In this document: positions 38,093 to 49,581 of the stretch, piece by piece
Layout of the letters: each line of letters opens with the position of its first letter
Numbering within the stretch: position 1 is the first letter of the stretch
Assembly (NCBI RefSeq): GCF_020921035.1
Contig: NC_063156.1
Coordinates: forward strand, 22,430,283 to 22,494,282
Reading direction: 5' to 3'
From: Rhodamnia argentea
Taxonomy: Eukaryota > Streptophyta > Magnoliopsida > Myrtales > Myrtaceae
DNA: 64,000 nt
The notes under the pieces: generated by a model
What the model was told of the DNA's origin: nothing
Database searches by the model: none
What the model saw: the letters and a program-made list of their open reading frames with translations, nothing else
Made by a program: the position numbers and the translations under genes

Positions 38093-39210
38093 TTTAAGCT
38101 GGACCAGGAGTTTCTAACTTTTCTGCTGATATATGAGTAATCAATGTTTTTAAAACTTAACATTACCCCGTTTTTTTTATTTCGGTCGAAAACATTGCCC
38201 AGTTTATCCTAAACAAAAAAATATTTTTTTTTTCTATTAAGTACGCTTTCAAGTTACAAGTTTCCTAATCCGACGATTAACTCGGTTAAATACGAACTTG
38301 GTACTTAAAAAAAATTAGGGACGCAATCGATTCATGTGCCTTCACTCTCAGTAGATGACAATGGACTCGAAATTTAATTGAACCGCGGCTCTCCCCAAAC
38401 CTAAACTCCGTTATCTCGCCTGGACCGTCAAACCTAATGCTACATACAAGTTATAATAGTTGAATTAGAACGCGAGTCGATGAGCGTGCATGCGCCAATC
38501 CCCTCCCCCTTCAACTCGAGATCCAAACTTGGCTGATTTGGTCGCCCAAATGAAACTGCATGATCCTATTGCCCCCATGCAGCAGCTTATCTCTTGAACC
38601 CCAAGGTACCGAAATTTAGAGCACCGGAAGACCGAAGATCGCCATAAACTTGAAATCTTCCAGGTGACCCTCTCACTTTCTCCACCCAGAAACTTCAACT
38701 AAAATGGCTTGATATCGAAAGAGGTAAGGAGAGGAGTTATGAAATGTGGGTAACTAGTCGCCAGTTTTCTGCTCTCAGCACTGAACTTTCGCGTTTACAT
38801 TGCCAACACATAGAATAATCCACTTCTTTTGAGTGGTTGCAACAAATGACCGTCCTGTAAACAAAGTTGCAGAGGAACACAAAACAAAAACAGCTCGACC
38901 AACACGTCATGTCGCAATGGCTAAAAGTGAAATCGTCTCGGAGTACAGCGTCACACGTTTGATCATCGAGGGGCTCAGATAAGGAAACATATTGATCCAC
39001 GCTGCGCGTAAATCTGAAGCCTTAAAGGAAAACGGCGAATATTCTCGTTAAAAAAACACTCAGCAATCCATGGAGAAGAAATTACAGAAAACCAAAACAA
39101 GAGGGAGACTCGCGCTCACTACGATAGCCACTAAAAGACCACCTTACCAAGGTCCTACTATAGAAGTAAAAATTATAATAATGCGTGCAGAGGAGACGCC
39201 CTTTGCCATC
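38093..39210. other. Intergenic between RPS9 and the NRP gene
   Basis: Open frames of 77-87 codons on the minus strand (38465-38698, 38737-39000) have no recognisable family. The right end should contain the NRP 3' untranslated region. Nothing else seen. Confidence 0.4.
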
Positions 39211-42200
39211 TCAGTCCTCCTCATCCTCTTCTTCTTCGTCGTCTTCTTCCGAGCCATCGCCATTTTCCTGCGAGTTTGGAAACAATTCAGGGAGAATTAA
39301 TGTGACCTTGTGATATGGAGCCATAAAGAACTTAACCATCCCATTCTCTTCAATTGTGGAACTGACGGGAATCTTAGATTAGAAAGAGACCAGATCTTCA
39401 TGCACTCACATAACATGGCTGAGAGGATCCATGCACCCGCATGATGTATTTATGGGAAACAGCAAAGCTGGTTTTTACCTCGGACATGTTTAAAGCGATA
39501 CAGTACATCAGAAAGGCAGAGTATTAAGCATACTTAGTGAGATGAGGAACCGCTTGGTTTCGACTTTCATGATTGAAATGAGGGATGATCCCAACTATAG
39601 AACATGAAACGGTTTTTAAGATTGAGGCTCCGTTTGTTTCGAGGAAAATGAATGGTTTATAAAATATTTTTCTAAAAATCATCACTCGTATCGCTTACAA
39701 CAATGAATGAACGAAAAATGTTCTCAATAATGAAAACATTTCCTATTAACTAACTATTCCAAGTGATTCACATTGAACTTGCACACATGAACTAGTTGTG
39801 AAATTCTGAAAGGTTCTATTATCAATAACATCTATATCATCATAGGTCATTTTGCCCCAGAAAATTTCTTATTTAGAAGAAAATCACGATACTCAATAAG
39901 CATATTCACAAGCAATCGGAAAAAGCAGGTGTGGAACAGAGAGAAGACGAAGGGCAATAGAGACAGAATTAAAAGTATAATTATAGAGGAATGCCATATA
40001 TATCCATTTGGAATTTAGTACAGGTTCATTTACCTCTTCATCATCGTCTTCACCATCAAAATCTTCCTCATCAGCATCCTGCGTCAGAGCATTCGTGAAG
40101 TACCAAACAACATGAGAGAAGGAATAACAGCTTCAGATTATAATTGGGAAAGAGACCAAAAATAACATGAGTGAGGTTAACGAAGAAAGGGAAAAAGAGA
40201 AAGTTACGTTGTTGAAATAAGTAAGTGGATTGGGCCACAAATCCTCCTTAATGATCTCAGCTATCTGCAATAAGTCAAATCAGCTCTCATTATACAGATG
40301 TAGCGCCCGAGAGAATTGGGAGTTGCCAGCCTTGACAAGATAAAGCTTCCACATAAGCCAAAAGGAACTCACCTCATCACTTATGTCCTCCATTTCCTTC
40401 TGCTGAATATCAGTAAACCAGTGAAAGAAGCTGCACACAGGATGGCAATCGCAAATTAATTATTAAGAAACAAGCAGACGAAGTCATCCAGAGTATGTCT
40501 TTCACCGAAAGAAAGGCCATTTTTTCCTGAATTTGATGATTAAGACGTGCATGAGCAATTAAGAAGAGAAAAGTAATATCTACACCATCACTTCGCATAT
40601 CTCAATTTTCATACCCCTACTTGGAGCAACGGCTTGGCCCAACTGTGGTCCAAGCTCACCAAGTTTTAAGATTTTCCGGGTTCGAGTCTTACCCTCTCCA
40701 TTCCATTCATAACAATACAATTAAAGGAAAAAACAACTTTGAACCACAGCAAACCAGACGAGGAGGCATAAAGCAACTTCCAAACTATCATACTTGGGAA
40801 TAGAATGCAAAAACAAGTTAAATGATAAAACTATTTGCCAAAACTGCAGGTAAAAAGAATAACTTGAATTTAGGAGGAAGATACATCCCCCACACAGTTC
40901 ATCTTGTAACTATGGAATATTACAAGGAAAACAATATAAGGAAAATGATCGCTTTCATTCAATTAATTGATGCGTAGGAGTAAAAGCCCTACCTTTCCTC
41001 AGTCAAAGGTCGCTTATTTCCTTTCTTTTCATGAGAGACACCATTAGGCAACCCCTATATATCAACAAGCACCACTGAGTAAAATCACAAAAGTAAAAGA
41101 GCAATCCAGAAAAAAAGTACATGCATAAGCATGGACATCAAGACTCGAGAGCACCTACCATACCCTCCTTCCACTTAATTGGGGTGGCAGTAATTTTTGT
41201 TCCATCATCATGGAAGGTAAAAGTCTTCGTAAGCTTGGCATCTTCGAAATAAGGATTGGGATTGAAGTTCTAAACAGACATTGAGAAAACAATTAGCTAG
41301 ATCATCATAAAGAAAAACAGGATGCTCTTCCGAAGTAAATTGAATAGCAAGAAGGCTGAGCAAACTCACAAAGGTTATAGAGTATCCCGATTTTACGTCC
41401 TTAAAATCCTCCACTTCAAGGGAGCTTAGATACTTGAATATCTATAAAGCGAAATGACAAAAATCGACTATGAAGTCAGCAGTGAAAGCACATAAACAGT
41501 GACTGAGACCTCAACAGTCAATACTCAATCTCGCTAGTCCCGACGAAAATTGCATCTCAGAAGCTCATAAATATCACTTCTGATCTTTAAGTTTAGATAT
41601 AATCCAAGACAAACCTTTTGGTCGTCCTCAGTCAAAAGTTCACAGAGAGCGGGATGACTCAGAAACTACAAACAAAAACAGGTAAGTTAAGACAAGACCC
41701 TTAGGCAGGTAATGCCAACGCTATCATAAATCCCTTAATTAACCAGAACTGTAACATATTGTAGCAAAAAGATCAGGAGAGATTACTGACAGCGGTCAGC
41801 CAGAAATCAGGAATCGATTTTATGATATCGCCCCTCTTATCATAGACAGGCCTCCTTATCTCGTTATACTTCTGCTCTACTTCCAAAACTTTGTCACTGG
41901 CCTCCTCATTGATCTGGAAAGAGTCAAAAGGAGAGAAGGGTGAGAAAATATGAGTTACTTCTCTTTAATGGGTTCTTATCCAACCGACAAAATGTAAAGG
42001 ACTGAATCAAACGGCAGTAACAAACAACTTCCCAGAGACAACCCCGCTTCTGTAACGTAAGCTACAAAAAGATGTAATCACAGCCCTACATAACTCGAAC
42101 GGTTACAAAAGTGTGAAACCAGACAACTAGATGACAAGCAGCTTATCATCCCAAAATCTACAAATTGAATCAGAGAAAGCCCATAATGCTCTTAGGAAAA

Positions 42201-42625
42201 GAAGAACAGAAACAAGGAAAGCGCACGGGAATCTGATACGTAGTCCTTGCAACTAAATTGCCCCATTGAAAGAACAATATCTCTCTTTCCCACGAATAAT
42301 TAAAAAGAAGAACTAAATTCTTTTCATCTCCATCCATTCCCATCTCAACACCAAGGAGAGACATCACACGAATCCAACCCCATAGAAAGAACCGCGACTG
42401 AAGATTCCAAATCTCTTCACATGCTCAAAAAACCGAATCTTCGCATCAACTAATCCAGAGTCGAAACAAAGGCAACGTTTTTAGGAATGCATTAACCTTC
42501 TCGAGCTCGTCTTGGATCTCCTGCAGCTTCTCGATGGAGAGAACGAGCTCTCCGTCAATCTGCTCCGAGTTGTCCTCCGACCCTTTCTCGCCCACCTTCA
42601 TCTTCTTCCCCTTGTCTGCAACCAT
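39211..42625 (-). CDS. NRP1: NAP1-related protein, SET-type histone chaperone (254 aa)
   Basis: Nuclear chaperone of the NAP/SET family that binds H2A-H2B and acts in nucleosome assembly, root growth and homologous recombination in relatives. Ten coding exons: 42625-42497, 41913-41791, 41665-41615, 41441-41370, 41269-41159, 41054-40993, 40430-40373, 40264-40208, 40078-40034, 39267-39211; all GT-AG and in phase. Residues 25-60 form the long dimerisation helix ([19 protein letters not shown] onward). The NAP core carries [32 protein letters not shown] and ESFFHWFTD. The C end is an acidic tail ending EEEEDEED, as in SET/NRP and unlike NAP1 with its CaaX box. Length matches Arabidopsis NRP1/NRP2 (about 256). 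NRP1 versus NRP2 cannot be decided. Confidence 0.95.
39618..39790 (+). repeat. MITE fragment beginning GGCTCCGTTTGTTTCG, in an NRP intron
   Basis: The word GCTCCGTTTGTTTCG and the following 'aaatatttttctaaaaat' and 'aacaatgaatgaa' tracts match the more complete element at 54820-55053; a third head occurs near 60150. The right end is missing here. Confidence 0.5.
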
Positions 42626-42646
42626 TCTCACCGAACCCTGAAACCC

Positions 42647-42681
<35 letters not shown>

Positions 42682-42830
42682 AGAAAATTGTGTGGAGTTG
42701 AATTCGCTTCTTGCAGCGGTACACTGCCCTCAGCTCTGATGAAAGGAGAGAGAGGAGAGAGAGCGAAGCCTTCAGTCAGAAGTAGAAGTACTCTGTGTTG
42801 TGTTAGGGTTTTTGGTGGGTTTATGTAATG
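42626..42830 (-). promoter_or_regulatory. NRP gene leader and promoter
   Basis: On the minus strand the leader has a (GA)n run (plus-strand CT, 42650-42677) just before the start codon, and AAACCCTA (telo-box; plus coordinates 42804-42811) about 180 bp upstream. A telo-box fits a gene active in dividing cells. Confidence 0.5.
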
Positions 42831-43928
42831 AGGTTAATTACTTTTTCTTTTTTTCTTTTCGGATTTAATCGAAGGAACAAAAGGTGATTTACACGTGGAC
42901 CAACAGATGTTTGACAACTCAGACGGCGGATCTTGAACTGATTCGTGGGACGGCGAGGGTATTCTCGGCATTTCGGCGCTGCGGCCCTAATCTGGTTGGT
43001 CGGTTGTAGATCTTTAAGGCGAAGGCATTCCAACGTTAGTGAATCTACTCGGTCGGAGTTATCTTAGCGCTGCCGCAAGCGGAACCCTTTTAAAGTTCTA
43101 AGCTAAGAGATGACTCGTCTATTATTAGACAATGGCCTTGGTTACGAGTTATTTTGGTTAAGGTAAGAAAGAATGTACAAACCGGCAACTCCAGCACGTC
43201 ATGCGTAATCTGTGAGTTCCTATTTTCGCGTGTTGTCGTAATCATATCATGTTAAGTTAGGATTCAGTCCAAATTCGACATATTTATTATCTCCGTGACG
43301 ATTTTACGAAACGTATCAACTTTTTGTATTGCCCCTTTTCTATTTATAATTGAATTCAACTATAGCCCGAACACCACACGTTCAATAATCGTGTCAGATC
43401 AAAATCGCTCTCTTGCATCATTTTCTCAAAAAAGGATCGGCAATCTTGCAATTTAATCCCAATGTTTTCAACTTGACCGCCAACATAAGGAAAGAGACTT
43501 AACTTACATATATTGAGTGTAATCCTCCACTCATATTATTGCAAGTCAAGCGCAAATTAATGATATTTGTATATATAAGTCGATTTAGTTTTATAATGCT
43601 ATCCAAATGATGGCCTAGCAATGGATAGGTCACGGGTTCGCTAACCCATCGCTAAATTGGGTAGTAATACCATCCAAAAGATGGCCTCACGATAGATAGG
43701 TCATAAATCCATAAGATTGTTAATTCATCGCTAAATTAGGTCGTAACTTCGTGAAGAGATTTCCTAATCGCTAATTAGTTGACGGTGAAGATCATTAAGA
43801 TAGCGCATGCAAGAAGTCGGGAGCATTGATTGCTTGTAGGACTAATTAAAATTGGAAAATGCGAAAGCATGCAAAAGGCTGTTTTTCTTTCTAATTTTGA
43901 GAAGAAGACGAAGGAAAGGAAGGAAGAA
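42831..43928. other. Upstream block of the PPR/tRNA unit (block U)
   Basis: No gene. From about 43085 this DNA is repeated, diverged, at about 54340-55560, as shared words such as 'gtacaaaccggcaa', 'agcacgtcatgc/agcaagtcatgc' and 'ttcgacatatttattat' show. Inside, 43600-43660 and 43665-43720 are a local direct repeat ('atccaaa.gatggcct..cgat.gataggtca'). Confidence 0.6.
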
Positions 43929-43936
43929 TGTGGAGA

Positions 43937-43969
<33 letters not shown>

Positions 43970-44009
43970 ACCTTAATCTGGCGCCTTAGACCAACTCGGC
44001 CATCTCCAC
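43929..44009 (-). tRNA. trnL-AAG: tRNA-Leu (anticodon AAG)
   Basis: The minus strand starts GTGGAGATGGCCGAGTTGG and ends with the pairing TCTCCAC plus discriminator A. The anticodon stem is CCAGA/TCTGG with loop TTAAGGT, giving AAG. A long variable arm (type II) and the T arm GGGTTCAAATCCC are present. All stems pair; it looks functional. It lies 98 bp before the PPR start codon, divergently oriented. Confidence 0.95.
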
Positions 44010-44106
44010 CTTGGCGGCTGACCTTTTTTAATTATTATCCATTTAACAATTTTTTCTCGTTTATGTAAATGTTCGTCGATCCGGCAACTGCCCTTCGTTT
44101 CATTTC

Positions 44107-46095
44107 ATGAAACCTTCGATCTGCCATCAATGGCTGACCACTCTCCTCCATGTGAGAATTACGCACTCCTCCGTCCCACACCAATCCCATCTCTTCACTT
44201 GTAGCCCATTCTCTCACCGCCGTCAAGGCTACTCTCGCTTCGCTCTCTCCGCATTACACAGACGCGGTGTCGCCACCGTCTTCGTCCCCACCCGAGCACC
44301 CAGCAGACCCACCTGGAGCTCCACGGTCCGAAATATCGATCTTGAAGAGGACCCTCTGCAGGTGATTTCCTTTTTTAGCGACGCCCAAAGGTTCAAGCAA
44401 AGTGGGTATCTTTGGGACCCTTACGTGTATGCTTCACTGATCAAAGCCTGTAACAAGTTGTCTGCCACTTTGTTGGGAAAGTCGATTCATTGCTGGGTTT
44501 TGAGGCGTGGTATGGGCAATAATGTGAATGTGTTGAATAGCTTGATACACTTCTATTTGAGCTCGAGCAGGTTGGCGGGTTACGCTCGTGCGTTGTTCGA
44601 TGGAATTCCTGATAGAACTGTCGTTACGGTGAACTGCATGATTTCTGGGCTTATGAAGAATGGGGATTTCACTGCTGGTTTGAGTTTGTTCAGACGAGTC
44701 CTGGGTTGTTCTGTTGGGGTGGTTGTGAAGCCAAATCATGTCACTTTGGTGATTGTAATAGGCGGGTGTATTGAATTTGGGCAATTTGGAGTGGGGAAGG
44801 TCTCTCATGCATATTGCTGGAAGGTGGGAATGGTTCTGATGATCGAGGTATCTAATGCTCTTGTGGATTTGTATGCAAAATCAGGGTTTATGGAGGATGC
44901 AGACATGATATTTAGTGCTATGATGTGCAAGGATCTTATTTCGTGGAATACTATGCTGGCAGGATATGCTAGGGATCATAACTTCACAAAAGCTCGGGCT
45001 TTGTTCAAAGAGATGAGAGCCCAAGACATGCTGTGTGACAAAGTGTCATTGATTAGCATGCTCGTGGCTTGTGCTAATAGTAGGAATTCTTATACGGGAA
45101 GGGCAATACATACTTTAATTAAAACAAGGGGAGTAGAGGTGTCAGGTGCTCTTGGGGCCGCACTAATCAGCATGTATTCGAAATCCGGCTTGATAGACTG
45201 CTGTAACAATGTCTTTGATGAATTACCACGTCATGATCTCGCATCTTTGAATTCCATGATTCATGCTTATGTAGAATGTGGACGAAATCTCGAGGCAATT
45301 AGCCTCATCCATGTTATTCGTTCTAGTAAACTAAAACCAGATGAAATGACAATGCTAGGTCTTATCTCTGCTTGCCGAAATTTTGGAGAGATTTGTCACA
45401 GTATCGACATGGAATCCTTTTTCAATCAGAATGATCATCTCCACGGAAGTATTGTACTGCAAAATGCGTTGATAGATATGTTTGGAAGATGCAGCTGCAT
45501 GCCTAAAGCTAAATCTGTTCTCCAGAATATGGTCAAAAGGGATATTGTCTCGTGGACATCAATTATATCGGGTCATGCCATCAATGGCGAAGGAAAGGAA
45601 GCTCTTGCTGCATTTCAGCAAATGGTTGTCGAGAATGTAGTGCCAAACTCTGTTACATTCATCGCAGTTTTGTCAGCATGCGCCCATTCTGGCTTGGTTG
45701 ATGAAGGTCGAAGGTTGTATGACACTATGCGTCACGAGTACCATATTGAACCCAAGATTGAGCACTGTGGATGTATGGTCGACATGTTTGCAAGAGCAGG
45801 TCTATTGGAGGAGGCATACAAGTTTGTGACCAACATGCCTGTAGAGTGTAATGCTGTCATTTGGAGGACATTAATAAGTGGGTGCAGAGCTTATGGTGAT
45901 TTTGATCTGGGGGTAGACTTGGTAAGTAGGCTTATGGATGGAAAGACACGGAAGGATGGTCAGGATCATGTTGCTTCATCTAATATTTTTGCTGAAGCAG
46001 GGAGATGGAACGATGTTCTAAAGGAAAGAGGCTCAATGGCTGCGCGGAAAGCTCAAAAGATACCAGGGAAAAGCTTGGTCCCGAGTTTAACATAG
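44107..46095 (+). CDS. Pentatricopeptide repeat protein, PLS/E type (662 aa), intronless
   Basis: Organelle RNA-binding protein family; members act in editing, splicing or stability of plastid or mitochondrial transcripts. The first 70 residues are rich in Arg, Ser and His without acidic residues, a likely organelle transit peptide. Repeats follow in P-L-S order, for example KDLISWNTMLAGYARDHNF from residue 277, HDLASLNSMIHAYVECGRN, and RDIVSWTSIISGHAINGEGK from 478, then NSVTFIAVLSACAHSGLVDE. The E-type end includes EHCGCMVDMFARAGLLEEAY and NAVIWRTLISGCRAYGDF. No DYW domain follows; it ends at a TAG after KSLVPSLT. Parts are duplicated as pseudogenes at 53425-54170 and 60286-60432. A later ATG could be the true start, but the leader looks like a real transit peptide. 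Confidence 0.88.
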   Translation: MKPSICHQWLTTLLHVRITHSSVPHQSHLFTCSPFSHRRQGYSRFALSALHRRGVATVFVPTRAPSRPTWSSTVRNIDLEEDPLQVISFFSDAQRFKQSGYLWDPYVYASLIKACNKLSATLLGKSIHCWVLRRGMGNNVNVLNSLIHFYLSSSRLAGYARALFDGIPDRTVVTVNCMISGLMKNGDFTAGLSLFRRVLGCSVGVVVKPNHVTLVIVIGGCIEFGQFGVGKVSHAYCWKVGMVLMIEVSNALVDLYAKSGFMEDADMIFSAMMCKDLISWNTMLAGYARDHNFTKARALFKEMRAQDMLCDKVSLISMLVACANSRNSYTGRAIHTLIKTRGVEVSGALGAALISMYSKSGLIDCCNNVFDELPRHDLASLNSMIHAYVECGRNLEAISLIHVIRSSKLKPDEMTMLGLISACRNFGEICHSIDMESFFNQNDHLHGSIVLQNALIDMFGRCSCMPKAKSVLQNMVKRDIVSWTSIISGHAINGEGKEALAAFQQMVVENVVPNSVTFIAVLSACAHSGLVDEGRRLYDTMRHEYHIEPKIEHCGCMVDMFARAGLLEEAYKFVTNMPVECNAVIWRTLISGCRAYGDFDLGVDLVSRLMDGKTRKDGQDHVASSNIFAEAGRWNDVLKERGSMAARKAQKIPGKSLVPSLT

Positions 46096-46871
46096 ATGTA
46101 TACATGATGACCAGAGGTAGTCACGGTGAAGTAGTAGAAGGGTTGAGGCCATGATTCAATATGCTTATCAGCAATGAGCGCCACCAACTCAATACGAGCA
46201 GCTTACGTATGTTATGTTCAACGTGCAAGAGCTTTTCCAGAGGCAGGAACGACCAATGCACTCGCTTGGGATGAGCACTGTTTAATGCTTCCAAAAGTTT
46301 CATTCAAAGAGAGGCGATCCGATAATCTGCGGTTAGCTCGGTTGAACCAGCGCAAATAGCGACATTTCATGGGAGTAAACACTGTCAATTGGTTATGGTC
46401 CTCTTTCTTAGCTTGGGGAGACTAAAGGACAAGTTGCACCAGTTCACTGAGCATATGTATATTTGCAACTCGAACAAACATCGCTGTTGAATATCGACTT
46501 TATCTCAGTTTCTGGTGTGTTGAATAAAACTACAACTGAGCAGATTTTTGCGTGATAGTGACCCGAAAATAGGAGATTAGACCGCTCTCTATGCTTGAAT
46601 CTTTGTCACGAAGTCCCGAGTAGGAGGAGATACGCCTTTCTTGATTTCTTGATTGCAAGTATCACTTTAATCTCTCCTGGATTTGAATTCTTTAAGAAGT
46701 GATGACGATAGAATGATAACTCTGGACAGGCGAGGCGTGTAATTTGGAAGAAAAGAACTATAATACGTTCTCACACGCATTAAAACAATGGGGTGAGCAA
46801 TAGTAAATGAGATGAAGTTGTCGTTTTTTAGGAGTTTCCACGATTTTTCTTTCTATAAAATCTTGGAATTT
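46096..46871 (+). repeat. Downstream block of the PPR unit (block D), first copy
   Basis: Matches 60433-61190 closely ('cgtgcaagagcttttccagaggcaggaac', shared over several hundred bp). On the minus strand it contains a broken open frame (46121-46360) that is longer and more intact in the second copy. Block D is cut by the CACTA element and appears to resume at 51886. Confidence 0.7.
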
Positions 46872-46889
46872 CACTACAAAAAAATAAGG

Positions 46890-47720
46890 ATTTAACCACG
46901 GATTTTGCCACGAAAAATTGACCAAAATTCGTCGCTAAACCGCTTTGCGACGAAAATTAGCGACAGAAAAATATTCGTCGCCAATTCGGCGTCGCAAAAT
47001 TTAGCAACGAAAAACTAAAGTTCGTCGCTAATTAGCGACGAATTTTGCGACGACTACTTATCCGTGGCTAATTAGCGACGAATAAGTTTTGTCACAAATT
47101 AGCCACGAATTTTGCGACCAATTACTCTCCATGGCAAATTAGCGACGAAACTTATTCGTCGCTAATTAGCCACGAAAATAAATGTCGTCGCTAAATTTAG
47201 CGATGAATTTAGAGACGAATTTTATATTCGTCGCTAAATTTAGCGACGAAAAAATAATGTTTCGTCGCTAAATTTTGTGACGCCAAATTAGCCATGAATT
47301 TTTTTTCGTGGCAAAATTCGTCGCAAAACCCAATTAGCCACGAATTTTTCCGAATTTTTCGTGGCAAAATTAGCGACGAACTTGTGATTTCGTCGCTAAA
47401 TTTGATTTACTTTTGGACGAACTTTCTGACGAATTTTTTCCGTCGCTAATTAGCACGAATCAAATTTAGCCACGAAAATATTGTTCGTCGCTAATTTTCC
47501 CGAATTCGTGGCAAAAGTCATCGCCGATTACGAATTTGAAAGTTTAGCATCGTCATTTGCAACGAAAATAGCCACGAAAAGTATTTAGTGATGAAATTTA
47601 AAATAATTTAGCGACAAAATTAGCAACGAATTTTTATTAATTCTTTAGCGACGAACTCTCCGATGAATATAGTTTAGGGACGAATTTAGCGACGAAATTT
47701 TATTTTTTTCATGATAAAAT
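46890..47720. repeat. Left subterminal array of the CACTA element
   Basis: Dozens of variants of AATTAGCGACGAAT and its inverse TTCGTCGCTAATT, often as back-to-back palindromes, spaced by 10-30 bases. They are the likely binding sites of the CACTA transposase supplied in trans. Confidence 0.85.
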
Positions 47721-47916
47721 CATTTCTTTTACTTTTCGATCTTAAATTTAATTAAAAGCAAAATTAATTTCTACAATTTATATTTAACATTGATTAAGCA
47801 CTTAATAATATCAAAATTTATAATAATATGAAAATGAGATACATTCATCTACATTTTTCACAAGAATGACATAAATATTTTTCTTTAGGGAATCTGCACA
47901 TAATTAGTTCCTCGTA
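47721..47916. other. AT-rich interior of the CACTA element
   Basis: No recognisable coding or repeat motif between the left array and the eIF3a-like fragment. Confidence 0.4.
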
Positions 47917-48144
47917 TTACAGTAGCTCCTCCATAGAGGTGATATTCACTTGTTGACATACAATGCCATACTGAATTAGACCATCCTTGGCAAATCTCCC
48001 CCTCTGCATATCAACACATAGCTCAATGTACTTAAACATAATCCTCTCAAGGGTAGTTTGCCATGCTCAAGATCTCTTTGAGGTAATAAGATCGTGAAGT
48101 TCTTGCAGAGCACCTTGCTTCTGCCCAATATTTATCAGCTCTGC
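47917..48144 (-). pseudogene. eIF3 subunit A gene fragment captured by the CACTA element
   Basis: On the minus strand 48144-47917 reads AELINIGQKQGALQELHDLI, then TSKRS, stop, [20 protein letters not shown], then [20 protein letters not shown] and NITSMEELL. This is the conserved N-terminal region of eIF3a, the large scaffold subunit of translation initiation factor 3. One in-frame TGA (48067-48069) sits where the family has Arg. Only about 75 of some 950 residues are present, so it cannot be functional. The upstream boundary is replaced by unrelated sequence. Confidence 0.85.
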
Positions 48145-48537
48145 ATCCACACACGAACATTGCCAGCAAAACTCCATGTCGCATAAAAGGACTGCAGCAA
48201 AAATGATAACTATTCTCTTATTGTAACTGTACTGAATATGAGCACAATGTGGGTCAACTCAAGAAATAGACTAAAACTGGTCTCACAACTGACTTTCGCA
48301 ATTTTTATGCCAATTGCATGTAATTTTTGTTTTTAACATACCAATATGGCATTCAAACTGTACGCATCATGAATTAGTGCATGGAATCATATCAAAATTT
48401 TGAACATGGAGTAATAATCAAGAAGAAGAGGATCCAAGTTTTTACCTCCCCTGGTAAACAGTTGATCACCTTAAATTCCCATCAGTAAGATTAAGGAGAA
48501 AAACAAATTCCACAATTGTAAGAATTTCATACCTCGA

Positions 48538-48584
48538 AGCATCTTCTCAATTGATCAAGCTTTCCTCTAACTATACCCTGAAAA
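48538..48584 (-). other. Possible cryptic exon in the CACTA cargo
   Basis: On the minus strand a 45-bp stretch is framed by TTTTCAG and GTATGAAAT. It ends in AGATGCTTCGAG, which recalls the RRCMLRG segment that follows in PTEN2, but the match is short and the rest does not fit. Reported as an uncertain part of the captured phosphatase gene. Confidence 0.25.
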
Positions 48585-48926
48585 GACAAATAACAAATAT
48601 AAGCACATTCATTGTGCCTCAATTGTTCATTATGCAACAAGAAGTTTGCAACTTCTGTAATATTTTCACTTCTCTTCTATCCAAAGGAAAGCCAGCTACC
48701 ATTCAGAAAGTAGATGCTCAACCGAACATGAGGATTTGCAGATTTGTATTATTTTTACTTTTTTAGCAAGAGAAATATCTCAATGACAAGGAAAGCCAAA
48801 GTTCAAACAGCAAGATGTAAATCATGGTGATGCAAGGATATATTTGACGAAGTCGATGGAGAACTTACCGCATACATGCACTCGTTGATAAGAAAATCTT
48901 CAAGTTTTCACACATTTACAACATAC

Positions 48927-49177
48927 CTTTGCCCATGCTGGTTTTCTCCATTGAAGTATGTCAAAACACGTTCAAAGTACTTGACATATCTCTGGAAAGA
49001 AAATACGATGATGTTATCAAACATAACGAAAAAGGTTGAGGACATTAAACCAAAGTGTATCACTAATTGTTATTCAAAAAGCAACTCACTATCTAACTTG
49101 GCAAGACAAGCCCTTTTTCCATCTACACATCTGTTCTGGTTGTAGTAGTCAATAGACTCCTCAGCAGTGGGGAAGAA
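48927..49177 (-). pseudogene. PTEN2-type phosphatase gene fragment captured by the CACTA element
   Basis: Two exon pieces on the minus strand. The first (49177 to about 49089) reads FFPTAEESIDYYNQNRCVDG, then, after a 1-base shift in an A run, KGLVLPS and a stop where the family has Gln. The second (48991-48927) reads RYVKYFERVLTYFNGENQHG with an intact TTTCCAG acceptor and GGTATG donor. Together they match the junction of phosphatase and C2 domains in plant PTEN2-type lipid/protein phosphatases. The intron between them is kept, so capture was from genomic DNA. Frameshift, stop and truncation rule out function. Confidence 0.82.
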
Positions 49178-49581
49178 CTACAAAGAATGTCCAACAAATG
49201 AACAATGAAAAATATGAACCAATGTATTCTTGAATCTTGATAAGAAGTCTATGGAATTGACCACATGTCAACCCTTAATCACGAATGAGTAAAGGAACGA
49301 TGAAATCAAGCCTAAAGGACCTAGAATCACATTAAGTTAACACCATTAGGCAGCCTCCAGAATTGAAACAGAGTATACAAGACCCCCAAAATCACAAGCA
49401 TTTGGCAAGAAACCAACCCAAGATTGATGCAATATTTTCTCACATGTGTATGTAAGCTCTTATCATCAGTACAATTACAAATTAGGATCAAATGGAAGTT
49501 AAGTTGCAGCTCTAAAGTCACGGCCAGCAAATTCCTTTCCTGTTTAAGATGAGTACGCATGTGATTGAAGCTCATCTTTAC

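Noticed and set aside
40620-40700. Possible SINE in an NRP intron (GGGTTCGAGTC B-box-like word)
   Set aside because: A box is weak, no A tail and no direct repeats could be found.
46890-47720. CRISPR-like spaced repeats
   Set aside because: The regular GCGACGAA words occur in both orientations with uneven spacing within CACTA ends in a plant genome; they are transposase-site arrays.
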